DNA from: VGOB01 sp034435315 | GTDB lineage: Bacteria > Chloroflexota > Anaerolineae > UBA4142 | Length of the DNA: 10,614 nucleotides | Assembly (NCBI GenBank): GCA_034435315.1 | Contig: DAOTYB010000114.1 | Location: forward strand, 1-10,614 | Reading direction: 5' to 3' | Shown: positions 4,961 to 10,614 of the stretch, one piece after another | Layout: each line of letters begins with the position of its first letter | How positions within the stretch are numbered: position 1 is the stretch's first letter | Made by a program: the position numbers and the translations under genes | Notes under the pieces: generated by a model | Told to the model about the DNA's origin: nothing | What the model saw: only the letters and a program-made list of their open reading frames with translations | Databases searched by the model: none

Positions 4961-5941
4961 ATGAGCGCACTGGATCGCGCGGCAGAAATCGAACAACTCT
5001 TCCAGCAAGCCGAACAGGCAATACAAACTGAAGATTGGGACACGGCGATCGCGCGGTATCGTCAAGTCATCGAGTTCGACCGTGCTTATCACGGTGCCGA
5101 AGCCAAGTTGCAATGGGCGTTGCGGATGAAAGAGATTGCCGCACTGTATCAGCAAGGCAAGCAGCACCTTGCCGCGCACCGTTACGCCGACGCGCTCGCC
5201 GCGCTCCGCCAGGCGCGCTTGTTGTACGCCGGGCACTATAAGGATACCGATCAACTCATCGTGGAGGCGCAAACAGCGATGCAAAAACAAAAGTGGCAAG
5301 CGCGCCCCGCGCGCCCATCGAACACGCGCAAGGTCTTTCTCGTGGGCGCGCTCGCGCTCGGAATCGTTTTAGCGTTTTTCGCCTTGAGTAATTTTTTCGT
5401 GTCACCGTCGCCTACGACAACGGGTGGCGCGGCAAAACGTGCACCTCAACAAAGGAGTGAAATGTACAAATCCGCCCCGGCGATGACGATTGATGTGAAC
5501 AAGTCGTACATCGCTACCATTAAAACCGCCAAAGGCGACATCGTCGCAGAACTGTATCCTAAAGACGCGCCGCAGCACGTCAACAATTTTGTGTTTCTGG
5601 CGCGCGAGGGCTTTTACGACAATTTGACTTTTCATCGCGTTGTCCCCGGCTTTGTGATTCAAGGCGGCGATCCATTGGGCACAGGCACCGGCGGACCCGG
5701 TTACAATATTCCGCCGGAAATCAAAGGCAAACACACCAGAGGCGCGCTCGCGATGGCGCGCCGCGCCGGTCCCGCGCAAACTACGCCCAGTAGTGGCAGT
5801 CAGTTTTACATCACGCTGGCTCCCCAGCCTCATCTCGACGGTGAGTACACCGTCTTTGGCCAGGTAATTCGTGGGATGGAGGTGGTGGAGAAAATCGCGG
5901 TGGGTGATGTGATTCAAACCATCATCATCGAAGAAAAATAA
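4961..5941 (+). CDS. TPR domain - membrane anchor - cyclophilin peptidyl-prolyl isomerase
   Basis: This 326-residue protein has three parts. Residues 5-108 are helical TPR-like repeats (AEQAIQTEDWDTAIARYRQVIEFD; GKQHLAAHRYADALAALRQA). A basic stretch (114-124) precedes a single membrane segment (about 125-147), so by the positive-inside rule the TPR part is cytoplasmic and the C-terminus outside. After a linker (148-180) comes a cyclophilin domain (182-326) with FHRVVPGFVIQGGDP (224-237; Arg226 matches the catalytic arginine) and GSQFYIT...LDGEYTVFGQV (279-302). It should catalyse proline cis-trans isomerisation of exported proteins. The ATG at 4961 has GGAG six bases upstream. A second strong start site lies at 5451-5464, before the cyclophilin domain. 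Confidence 0.9.
   Translation: MSALDRAAEIEQLFQQAEQAIQTEDWDTAIARYRQVIEFDRAYHGAEAKLQWALRMKEIAALYQQGKQHLAAHRYADALAALRQARLLYAGHYKDTDQLIVEAQTAMQKQKWQARPARPSNTRKVFLVGALALGIVLAFFALSNFFVSPSPTTTGGAAKRAPQQRSEMYKSAPAMTIDVNKSYIATIKTAKGDIVAELYPKDAPQHVNNFVFLAREGFYDNLTFHRVVPGFVIQGGDPLGTGTGGPGYNIPPEIKGKHTRGALAMARRAGPAQTTPSSGSQFYITLAPQPHLDGEYTVFGQVIRGMEVVEKIAVGDVIQTIIIEEK
5451..5464 (+). promoter_or_regulatory. Strong internal Shine-Dalgarno and in-frame ATG before the cyclophilin domain
   Basis: AAAGGAG at 5451-5457 lies 4 bases before an in-frame ATG at 5462 (Met168), close to ideal bacterial spacing and a better ribosome binding site than that of the main start. Initiation here would give a 159-residue soluble cyclophilin without the TPR and membrane segments, the usual size of a free-standing enzyme. 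This could be a dual-start gene or the fossil start of a once separate gene after fusion. Confidence 0.5.
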
Positions 5942-5985
5942 AGCGTGCCTTAATCACCTCACGCAACGCACAAGGAGAAGCCACG

Positions 5986-6945
5986 ATGGCAAAAATGTTT
6001 GGCGAGATGGCAATCTTTAGTGGTCGGAGTAACCGTCCCCTGGCAGAAGCCATTTGTCGTCATCTGGACATTTGCCTTTCCGAAGCCAACATCTTTGACT
6101 TTCCCAACGAAAATATCTTCGTGCAATTGCGTTGTAGCGTGCGCGGGCAAGATGTGTTCTTTGTGCAAAGCCTGTCATCGCCGGTTAATCGCAACATCGT
6201 TGAGATGCTGATTATGATTGACGCGCTCAAGCGCGCGTCAGCGGGACGGATTACTGTGGTGTTGCCGTTCTACGCCTACGGACGTAGCGACAAGAAAGAT
6301 CAACCGCGCGTGCCGATTACCGCGCGCTTGCTCGCCGATTTGATTGTCGCCGCCGGTGCCGATCGGTATATGACGATTGACCTACACGCCGGACAGATTC
6401 AGGGATTCTTCAGCATCCCCGGCGATGAATTCTCGGCGTTCCCGATTCTCAGCGACTATCTGGTAGAAAAAAATATTTCGGATGCCGTCGTGGTCGCTGC
6501 CGATTTGGGCTATGCCAAAAAAGCGCGCAACTTTGCGCGTCGTCTGGATGTGCCGCTTGCCTTTGTCGAAAAACGTCGCATCGGTAACGATCCGCACGCG
6601 CAAGCGATCACCCTCATCGGTGATGTGCAAGACAAGAACGCCATCATCGTGGACGACGAAGTGGACACAGGCGGCACGCTCATCGAAGCGGTCGAGTTGT
6701 TGCGGCGTCATGGCGCGCGCCAGATTGTTTCCGTGTGCACGCACGCGACACTCTCGCCCCCGGCGGTCGAACGGTTGCGCGCCGCGCCGATTGAAGAATT
6801 CATTTGCACTGACACCGTGCCGCTCCCACCAGAAAAACGTCTGCCCAATTTCAAAATCCTTTCCGTTGCGCCGCTTTTGGCGGAGACGATCATTCGCACG
6901 CACGAGGGGCGGAGCGTGGGCGAGTATTTGCACGATACGCAGTAG
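5986..6945 (+). CDS. prs: Ribose-phosphate pyrophosphokinase (PRPP synthetase)
   Basis: Prs makes PRPP from ribose 5-phosphate and ATP for purine, pyrimidine, NAD, histidine and tryptophan synthesis. The 319-residue protein matches family length. FSGRSNRPLAEAI (11-23), FVQSLSSPVNRNIVEMLIMI (59-78), IDLHAGQIQGFF (131-142) and the PRPP-binding loop IIVDDEVDTGGTL (220-232) are all present. Some segments depart from the classical enzyme: YAYGRSDKKDQPR (96-108) where YARQDRK...R is usual, and AADLGYAKKAR (171-181) instead of SPDxGG. This suggests a divergent subgroup, possibly with different allostery. The ATG at 5986 follows AAGGAG (5972-5977). It starts 44 bases after the cyclophilin gene; no promoter is evident, so co-transcription is possible. 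Confidence 0.93.
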   Translation: MAKMFGEMAIFSGRSNRPLAEAICRHLDICLSEANIFDFPNENIFVQLRCSVRGQDVFFVQSLSSPVNRNIVEMLIMIDALKRASAGRITVVLPFYAYGRSDKKDQPRVPITARLLADLIVAAGADRYMTIDLHAGQIQGFFSIPGDEFSAFPILSDYLVEKNISDAVVVAADLGYAKKARNFARRLDVPLAFVEKRRIGNDPHAQAITLIGDVQDKNAIIVDDEVDTGGTLIEAVELLRRHGARQIVSVCTHATLSPPAVERLRAAPIEEFICTDTVPLPPEKRLPNFKILSVAPLLAETIIRTHEGRSVGEYLHDTQ

Positions 6946-6956
6946 GTTGCCGAACA

Positions 6957-8081
6957 ATGACAGAGCGTCTCCAAAAACTCCGTATCTTTGTCGCCGCGCC
7001 CTCCGATGTGGCGACAGAACGTGCCAAAGTGGAAACGGTTGCCACATCGCTCAAGCCGATAGCGGATTATCTTGGCTTGACGTTGGAGGTGGTGGATTGG
7101 CGCGCGGTCGTGCCTGACGCGGGACGTCCCCAGCAGGTCATCTTTGACCAACTCAAGCCGACCTCGTGGGATATTTTCGTCGGTATTTTGTGGCATCGCT
7201 TTGGCACACCGCCCGGCGCAAAAGACCCGCAGACACAAAAAGAGTATCTCTCCGGCACGGAAGAAGAATTTCGCGTGGCGTATCGTTTATGGAAAGAGTA
7301 CGGCAAGCCGCGCATCATCGTGTATCGTTGCACGCGCGCGATCCCGCTCGACGCGGATTTCGCGCAGGCGCAGCGCGTCAAAGATTTCTTCAAAGAGATT
7401 CAAGACCCGCACGGCGAGTTTCGCGTCTTGACGCAATCGTTCGACACGCCTGAATCGTTTGAAAAACTCGCGCTCGACAATCTGCAAAAACTGCTCATTG
7501 AGTACGGCAACGCGCACGGTAAGGACGGGGTGACCCCGCCCCTACTCGCTCCAAAAATTCCGAACAACCTCCCGCGCCGCGCCGCGTTCTTTGGTCGCGC
7601 GAAAGAGATGAACCTGGTGATGCGCGCGCTCAGTCCCGCCGACCGCACGTGGGGCGTTCTCATAGACGGCATCGGCGGCATCGGCAAGACCGCGCTCGCG
7701 GTTGAAGCCGCGCATCGCGCGCAAGACGCAGGCGCGTTCGACGCGTTTGTGTGGGTCACCGCGAAGCAAACCATTCTCGCGCCATCGGGCATCCGCGAGC
7801 AAACGCCCGTCGCGCGCACGCTCGACGATTTTCTTGAACGAGACCGCGCGCGTGCTGGGACAAATCGGCATTCCCAAATTGTCGTCCGACGAAAAGCGGC
7901 GCGCGCTGCTCGACGCGCTGCGCGCGACGCGCGCGCTCCTCATCTGCGACAATCTCGAAACGCTGTCGAAAGAAGAGCAGGAGGCAATGGCGGATTTTCT
8001 GCGCGAACTGCCGCCAGCGTGCAAGGCGATCATCACAAGCCGATGGCGCGGCGGCGGAGGGCGCAGTGTGGTTGCGCCTAG
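6957..8081 (+). CDS. N-terminal open fragment of the STAND gene: DUF4062 plus Walker A
   Basis: The first reading frame is open for 374 codons, but only about 292 are authentic. LRIFVAAPSDVATERAKVE (8-26), DIFVGILWHRFGTPPG (72-87) and TEEEFRVAYRLWKEYGKPRI (101-120) identify DUF4062, a Rossmann-like TIR-related domain at the N-terminus of many NTPase proteins. FFGRAKEM (211-218) and GVLIDGIGGIGKTALAVEAA (233-252) begin an NB-ARC-type NTPase with its P-loop at 238-246. From about residue 293 the translation turns into arginine/alanine-rich out-of-frame sequence and stops at 8079. If truly frameshifted, the product lacks Walker B and all sensor repeats and would probably be inactive. The ATG at 6957 has no good Shine-Dalgarno; coupling to prs is possible. 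Confidence 0.8.
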   Translation: MTERLQKLRIFVAAPSDVATERAKVETVATSLKPIADYLGLTLEVVDWRAVVPDAGRPQQVIFDQLKPTSWDIFVGILWHRFGTPPGAKDPQTQKEYLSGTEEEFRVAYRLWKEYGKPRIIVYRCTRAIPLDADFAQAQRVKDFFKEIQDPHGEFRVLTQSFDTPESFEKLALDNLQKLLIEYGNAHGKDGVTPPLLAPKIPNNLPRRAAFFGRAKEMNLVMRALSPADRTWGVLIDGIGGIGKTALAVEAAHRAQDAGAFDAFVWVTAKQTILAPSGIREQTPVARTLDDFLERDRARAGTNRHSQIVVRRKAARAARRAARDARAPHLRQSRNAVERRAGGNGGFSARTAASVQGDHHKPMARRRRAQCGCA

Positions 8082-8123
8082 AGAAATTGGACTGGGACGC
8101 GGCGCGCGGCATCATCGAATGAA

Positions 8124-9587
8124 ATGGCGCGCGATGCGGGATTGGCAACAAAACTGCGCCGCGCCGAATCGCGCTGGCAGGAATTGTACGACGAGACGAA
8201 TGGATCGCCGCTGGCGTTGTTGCACACGCTGGGCTTGATGCGCGTGCGAGCCACGCTGACGTTTGACGGCGCGCTGGAAATGTTGCGTGGCAATCGCGAC
8301 GCCGATCTGCAGAAATTCATTTTCCAAGAAGCGCGCAAAGAATTGACCGAGAATGACGAGATCGCGCTCGGCGCGCTCTCGTTCTTTGTCCCCTCCGCGA
8401 CGTTCGAGGCGTGGATGCAAGTGGCGGGCATAACGCGCAACGCACTGGAGACGACGATTGACCGCCTGAGCGCGCTGTCGCTCGTGGACGTGCTGGCGGG
8501 CGAAGAACGCTACGCCCTGCATCCACTCACGCGCGCTTTCGTCCGCAACGAACTGCTTGGCGATGCGAACGTCGTGTGCAGCGGAATAGAAACACGCTTT
8601 GCACGATATCTCGAGTCACGATGGGCGGAAGAATATCGCAAGTCTATCGAAGTGGCTGTTCTCGTAGTGATTAGGGATTTAGCAAGTCAAGGACAAGCCT
8701 CTGAGGAAAGACTTCGGGGTATGGCAAGACGGACCCTTGCTTTGATAGAACCAGGAATGAGTATTATGAAACTGTATCAACGTGGTGTTCAACTTGATGA
8801 GGGCTATCCAGAACTCGGTCCCGTCGTTGAGAAGATCAGGAAGGGAACGATACTGGCAGCACGAAATGTACCAGGCACTAGTAGAACTGCTTGGCTAAGA
8901 GAAGGTGACCCCTATACGCTTGAATTTTTGGGCAATCGTGCGCGTTCACAGCAGGAATACGACTTGGCGGAGATATATTATCGAGAGGCATTCGCTATAG
9001 AGCAGATATTTAACGACAAAGGCGGTCAGGCTCAGTGTCAAAGTAACTTGGGATGGCTCGCGCTCGACCGTAAACAGTACCCCAATGCTTACAAGTGTTT
9101 CGAGCAAGAACTTGCGCTGGCACAAGAAATCGGACGCCAAGATTTGATTGCTGATGCCCAATATGGTCTCGCGCGCGTGCATCAAGCAGAAGGGCGCGCG
9201 GACTTGGCGCTGCTGCTGGCGCAGAGCGCGCTGAAGATTTACGAGCGGTTGCCAAGGGATACCCCCGAAACCGCCCCCATCCCGGCTGGCGCAGAGCGCG
9301 CTGAAGATTTACGAGCGGTTGCAGCACAGGGATTTGGCAGAGGTGAGGGAGTTGGTGGAGAGGTTGAAGGGGAAGGTGTAAGCCCTCACCCTGTCCCTCT
9401 CCCGCTTTCGCGGGAGAGGGAACTTGCAAGCAACTCCCTCTCCCGTGACCCGTTGTTTGTGGCACGGGAGAGGGTTGGGGTGAGGGCGTCCCGCGGAGGA
9501 AAAGCCAAATGCAGTACGATAAACCGCGTCGCTGGCGTGCCTCGGCGCAAATTCAGGCACGCGCCAGGCAACTTCGCCGTACGATGA
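8124..9587 (+). CDS. C-terminal open fragment of the STAND gene: winged helix and TPR sensor
   Basis: The frame is open for 487 codons from ATG 8124, but this is an internal Met of the ancestral protein, not a natural start. GSPLALLHTLGLMRVRATLTF (27-47) is the end of the NTPase module; residues 64-140, ending in LHPLTRAFV, look like the winged-helix region of STAND proteins. Residues 263-376 are TPRs (LGNRARSQQEYDLAEIYYREA; LGWLALDRKQYPNAYKCFEQ; ADAQYGLARVHQAEGRADLA). After about residue 377 the sequence is junk created by the 70-bp duplication and by reading through the REP-like element (PHPVPLPLSREREL is its translation), overlapping the DUF559 start by 79 bp. The sensor region is AT-richer (27 and 26 GC of 60 in 8641-8700 and 8761-8820) than the NTPase part (37 of 60 in 7921-7980). 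Confidence 0.75.
   Translation: MARDAGLATKLRRAESRWQELYDETNGSPLALLHTLGLMRVRATLTFDGALEMLRGNRDADLQKFIFQEARKELTENDEIALGALSFFVPSATFEAWMQVAGITRNALETTIDRLSALSLVDVLAGEERYALHPLTRAFVRNELLGDANVVCSGIETRFARYLESRWAEEYRKSIEVAVLVVIRDLASQGQASEERLRGMARRTLALIEPGMSIMKLYQRGVQLDEGYPELGPVVEKIRKGTILAARNVPGTSRTAWLREGDPYTLEFLGNRARSQQEYDLAEIYYREAFAIEQIFNDKGGQAQCQSNLGWLALDRKQYPNAYKCFEQELALAQEIGRQDLIADAQYGLARVHQAEGRADLALLLAQSALKIYERLPRDTPETAPIPAGAERAEDLRAVAAQGFGRGEGVGGEVEGEGVSPHPVPLPLSRERELASNSLSRDPLFVARERVGVRASRGGKAKCSTINRVAGVPRRKFRHAPGNFAVR
9215..9322. repeat. 38-bp direct repeat with 70-bp offset in the STAND 3' end
   Basis: The 38 bases at 9215-9252 recur exactly at 9285-9322; the 32 bases between (9253-9284) are unique. 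Both copies encode LAQSALKIYERL, in different frames, because the 70-bp offset is not a multiple of three. The second copy leads into the apparently original C-terminus and TAA at 9379; the first is in frame with the upstream TPRs. It looks like a template-switch duplication that removed the natural stop. Confidence 0.9.
9382..9487. repeat. REP-like inverted repeat element (CCCTCACCC...CCCTCTCCC type)
   Basis: A 106-bp element. The outer ends 9382-9404 and 9465-9487 are inverted repeats matching at 20 of 23 positions. Inside are two perfect hairpins: 9395-9405 with 9410-9420 (11-bp stem, 4-nt loop) and 9436-9447 with 9463-9474 (12-bp stem, 15-nt loop). The CCCTCACCC / CCCTCTCCCG wording is a repeat type I know from many GC-rich bacterial genomes. 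It sits immediately after the original STAND stop and before the DUF559 ribosome binding site, where it could stop transcription. Confidence 0.85.
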
Positions 9588-9880
9588 CCCCGGCAGAAGC
9601 AAAACTCTGGCAACATTTACGGAACGGTCAATTGAATGGTGCGTGGTTTCGCCGTCAACATCCGGTTGGTCCATACATCGTAGACTTTTTCTGCGCGAAA
9701 GCCAAGTTGGTTGTCGAAGTGGATGGCGACACGCACGCCGATCCCAGGCAAGCCGCGTACGATGCAGAGCGCACAGAATGGTTGAACACGCAAAAGCATT
9801 ATCGCGTCATTCGATTCTGGAACAGCGAAGTGATGAACAATACTGCAAGTGTGTTGGCGCAGATTGCCGAAATGTTGTAG
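9509..9880 (+). CDS. DUF559 endonuclease domain protein
   Basis: A complete 123-residue DUF559 protein, a single-domain nuclease of the PD-(D/E)XK/Vsr-like group. ARARQLRRTMTPAEAKLWQH (17-36) is the family lead-in, FRRQHPVGPYIVDFFCAKAK (47-66) carries Asp59, LVVEVDGDTH (67-76) carries Glu70, Asp72 and His76, and VIRFWNSEVMNN (100-111) is the C-terminal strand and helix. The acidic positions expected for metal binding are present, so it may be active; the biological role of free-standing DUF559 proteins is not established. The ATG at 9509 is preceded by GGAGGA (9495-9500). It follows a REP-like element and is followed 4-5 bases after its stop by the likely end of an insertion sequence. Confidence 0.9.
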   Translation: MQYDKPRRWRASAQIQARARQLRRTMTPAEAKLWQHLRNGQLNGAWFRRQHPVGPYIVDFFCAKAKLVVEVDGDTHADPRQAAYDAERTEWLNTQKHYRVIRFWNSEVMNNTASVLAQIAEML

Positions 9881-9884
9881 GAAT

Positions 9885-10614
9885 GCTCTGTTGCAAAGAT
9901 AGAAAAGAACTAGCGATGAATGTTGTAAACCAAGCCTTTGATGATCGGCTCTCGGTTCTGAAGTTGTGTTTTACGAGAACGGATGGTATCCCCAAACTTG
10001 CGCTTGATTACCGAGTGCACCGTTTCACTTTTCCAACGTTGTCCGAACAGACCATCTAGACGCGCAGCATCAACCCATTCGGCTCTGGCTTTTCGCTGCG
10101 GATCAACCAGTTTGCCATGTCTTCGGATCGGCGGAACAATGTCCAGCCAACTCAGATTCTTGGTGTCAAAACCCGCATCGGCCAGCATCCGCCAAGTGCG
10201 TCGCTGGGCTTTGCTGTGCGTGCCAAATCGAGCACACCCGCGTTTCAAAGCGTTCAAATGAGACGCGTCATTGCCTGGTCCATACCCCGATTGCCAGGAG
10301 AGAATGTACTGACTTTCTGTTCCTACCGCATATGCGCCTTTGATCCAGTGAGTATACGTTCGTCCACTGCGCGTTTGGTAATACAAACTGGCTTGCCGAG
10401 GGGAAAAACCAGTACTGTCGAAAGCAATGACACTCTCTTGGATGTTTTCTTCCTTCAGCAACTGGTTCTTCATGTTCTCGAGGTCTAGTTTGCGCAGCTT
10501 TTGATAGGTGCGTTGCAGGGTGGTATGGTCTGGAACCCGCGACAAGCCAAGAACCTTACACACCTTGTCGGTCGCCAAGAGCCACTCTTCCATATCGCGG
10601 TAACTCTTGTTGAG
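9885..10614 (-). mobile_element. Insertion sequence (DDE type), truncated by the window edge
   Basis: A transposase gene fills almost all of 9910-10614. The candidate terminal sequence is GCTCTGTTGCAAAGAT at about 9885-9900, which resembles the CTGTTGCAAA ends of several IS families; the opposite end is outside the window, so neither the inverted repeat nor a target duplication can be confirmed. The element would have inserted 4 bases after the DUF559 stop codon without damaging that gene. Confidence 0.65.
9910..10614 (-). CDS. IS4/IS5-like DDE transposase, 5' end beyond window
   Basis: Transposases of this class excise and insert their element with a DDE metal centre. The frame is open from the window edge (beginning LNKSYRDMEEWLL) to the TAG at 9912-9910, 234 visible codons. 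Numbering from the Met at 10593, the triad is likely Asp59 in VIAFDSTGF, Asp139 in MLADAGFDTKNL and Glu190 in FGQRWKSETVHSVIKRKFGD, the last matching the RxxxExxxxxxK-like C-terminal motif. That internal Met is probably not the true start, because the residues before it fit the family's N-terminal region. The DUF559 gene and transposase converge with 29 bp between them. No frameshift is seen in the visible part, so it may be active; the exact IS family is uncertain. Confidence 0.88.
   Translation of the reverse strand, partial: LNKSYRDMEEWLLATDKVCKVLGLSRVPDHTTLQRTYQKLRKLDLENMKNQLLKEENIQESVIAFDSTGFSPRQASLYYQTRSGRTYTHWIKGAYAVGTESQYILSWQSGYGPGNDASHLNALKRGCARFGTHSKAQRRTWRMLADAGFDTKNLSWLDIVPPIRRHGKLVDPQRKARAEWVDAARLDGLFGQRWKSETVHSVIKRKFGDTIRSRKTQLQNREPIIKGLVYNIHR

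Larger units (their letters stand above)
6957..9381 (+). pseudogene. DUF4062-NTPase-TPR (STAND) protein, broken by frameshifts and a duplication
   Basis: One ancestral gene can be followed across three frames. Frame A codes from 6957 to about 7830 (DUF4062 and Walker A). The next frame continues with NETARVLGQIGIPKLSSDE through Walker B (ALLICDNLE, 7933-7959) and IITSR to about 8055. The third frame covers AVWLRLEKLDWDAARGIIE (about 8063-8119). Coding returns to frame A at GAA-ATG (8121) and continues through GSPLAL, a winged-helix-like region and TPRs. Each shift equals one extra base (or two lost). A 70-bp duplication (9215-9284) then shifts the end; without it the protein would finish ...LAEVRELVERLKGKV with TAA at 9379-9381. 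STAND proteins are signal-sensing NTPases, many in conflict and defence. This is either a decayed gene or local sequence error. The start lies 11 bases after prs. Confidence 0.8.

Noticed and set aside
7825..8126. Programmed ribosomal frameshifting in the STAND gene
   Set aside because: Three separate shifts without slippery heptamers or stimulatory structures make programmed recoding very unlikely.
7702..8238. Independent gene in the second frame of the STAND region
   Set aside because: Only the middle part (about 7830-8055) is protein-like, and it continues the STAND NTPase; the ends are out-of-frame sequence.
9309..9674. Antisense open frames through the REP-like element
   Set aside because: Their PHPNPLP/REREL-like sequence is the standard false translation of this repeat.

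Overview
The window looks like a chromosomal stretch from a GC-rich bacterium, most probably a member of the Chloroflexota (Anaerolineae-like). This rests on gene content and protein style: an Anaerolineae-type ribose-phosphate pyrophosphokinase, an RsmD with APPQ in place of DPPY, a split cobalamin-binding mutase subunit next to MeaB, a TPR-membrane-cyclophilin protein and a DUF4062 STAND protein. The assignment is from memory of protein families; no database was searched. The DNA is full of GCGCGC runs and carries several families of short repeats. I see no rRNA, tRNA or CRISPR array.

Layout. Positions 1-402 are non-coding and hold two repeat elements: a G/C-rich perfect hairpin with four G-runs (16-71) and a MITE-like element with 14-bp terminal inverted repeats (148-285). 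Then come thpR (RNA 2',3'-cyclic phosphodiesterase), a LOG-like/TIGR00725 nucleotide-binding protein and a phosphoribosyltransferase, all on +. Their junctions are built from heptanucleotide tandem repeats that supply the thpR stop codon and encode the LOG-like protein's N-terminus. rsmD is on the - strand, convergent with the phosphoribosyltransferase (24-bp overlap) and divergent from the next operon.

Positions 2826-4848 form a tightly coupled operon: a promoter with a palindrome in its spacer, the cobalamin-binding small subunit of an acyl-CoA mutase, meaB, then a DUF433/DUF5615 toxin-antitoxin pair. All three internal junctions are 4-bp start/stop overlaps. The toxin-antitoxin pair is clearly more AT-rich than meaB. 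Next are a membrane-anchored TPR-cyclophilin with a strong internal Shine-Dalgarno and start before its cyclophilin domain, and prs.

Positions 6957-10614 are accessory DNA. A DUF4062-NTPase-TPR (STAND) gene is broken by three same-direction frameshifts within about 300 bp and by a 70-bp duplication that destroys its original C-terminus. Its TPR sensor region has a much lower GC content than its NTPase region. A REP-like inverted-repeat element, a small DUF559 nuclease gene and a DDE insertion sequence cut by the window edge follow. The most interesting region is this STAND/DUF559 block, a plausible decayed or mis-sequenced defence locus. After it come the toxin-antitoxin pair embedded in the cobalamin operon and the repeat-derived N-terminus of the LOG-like protein.
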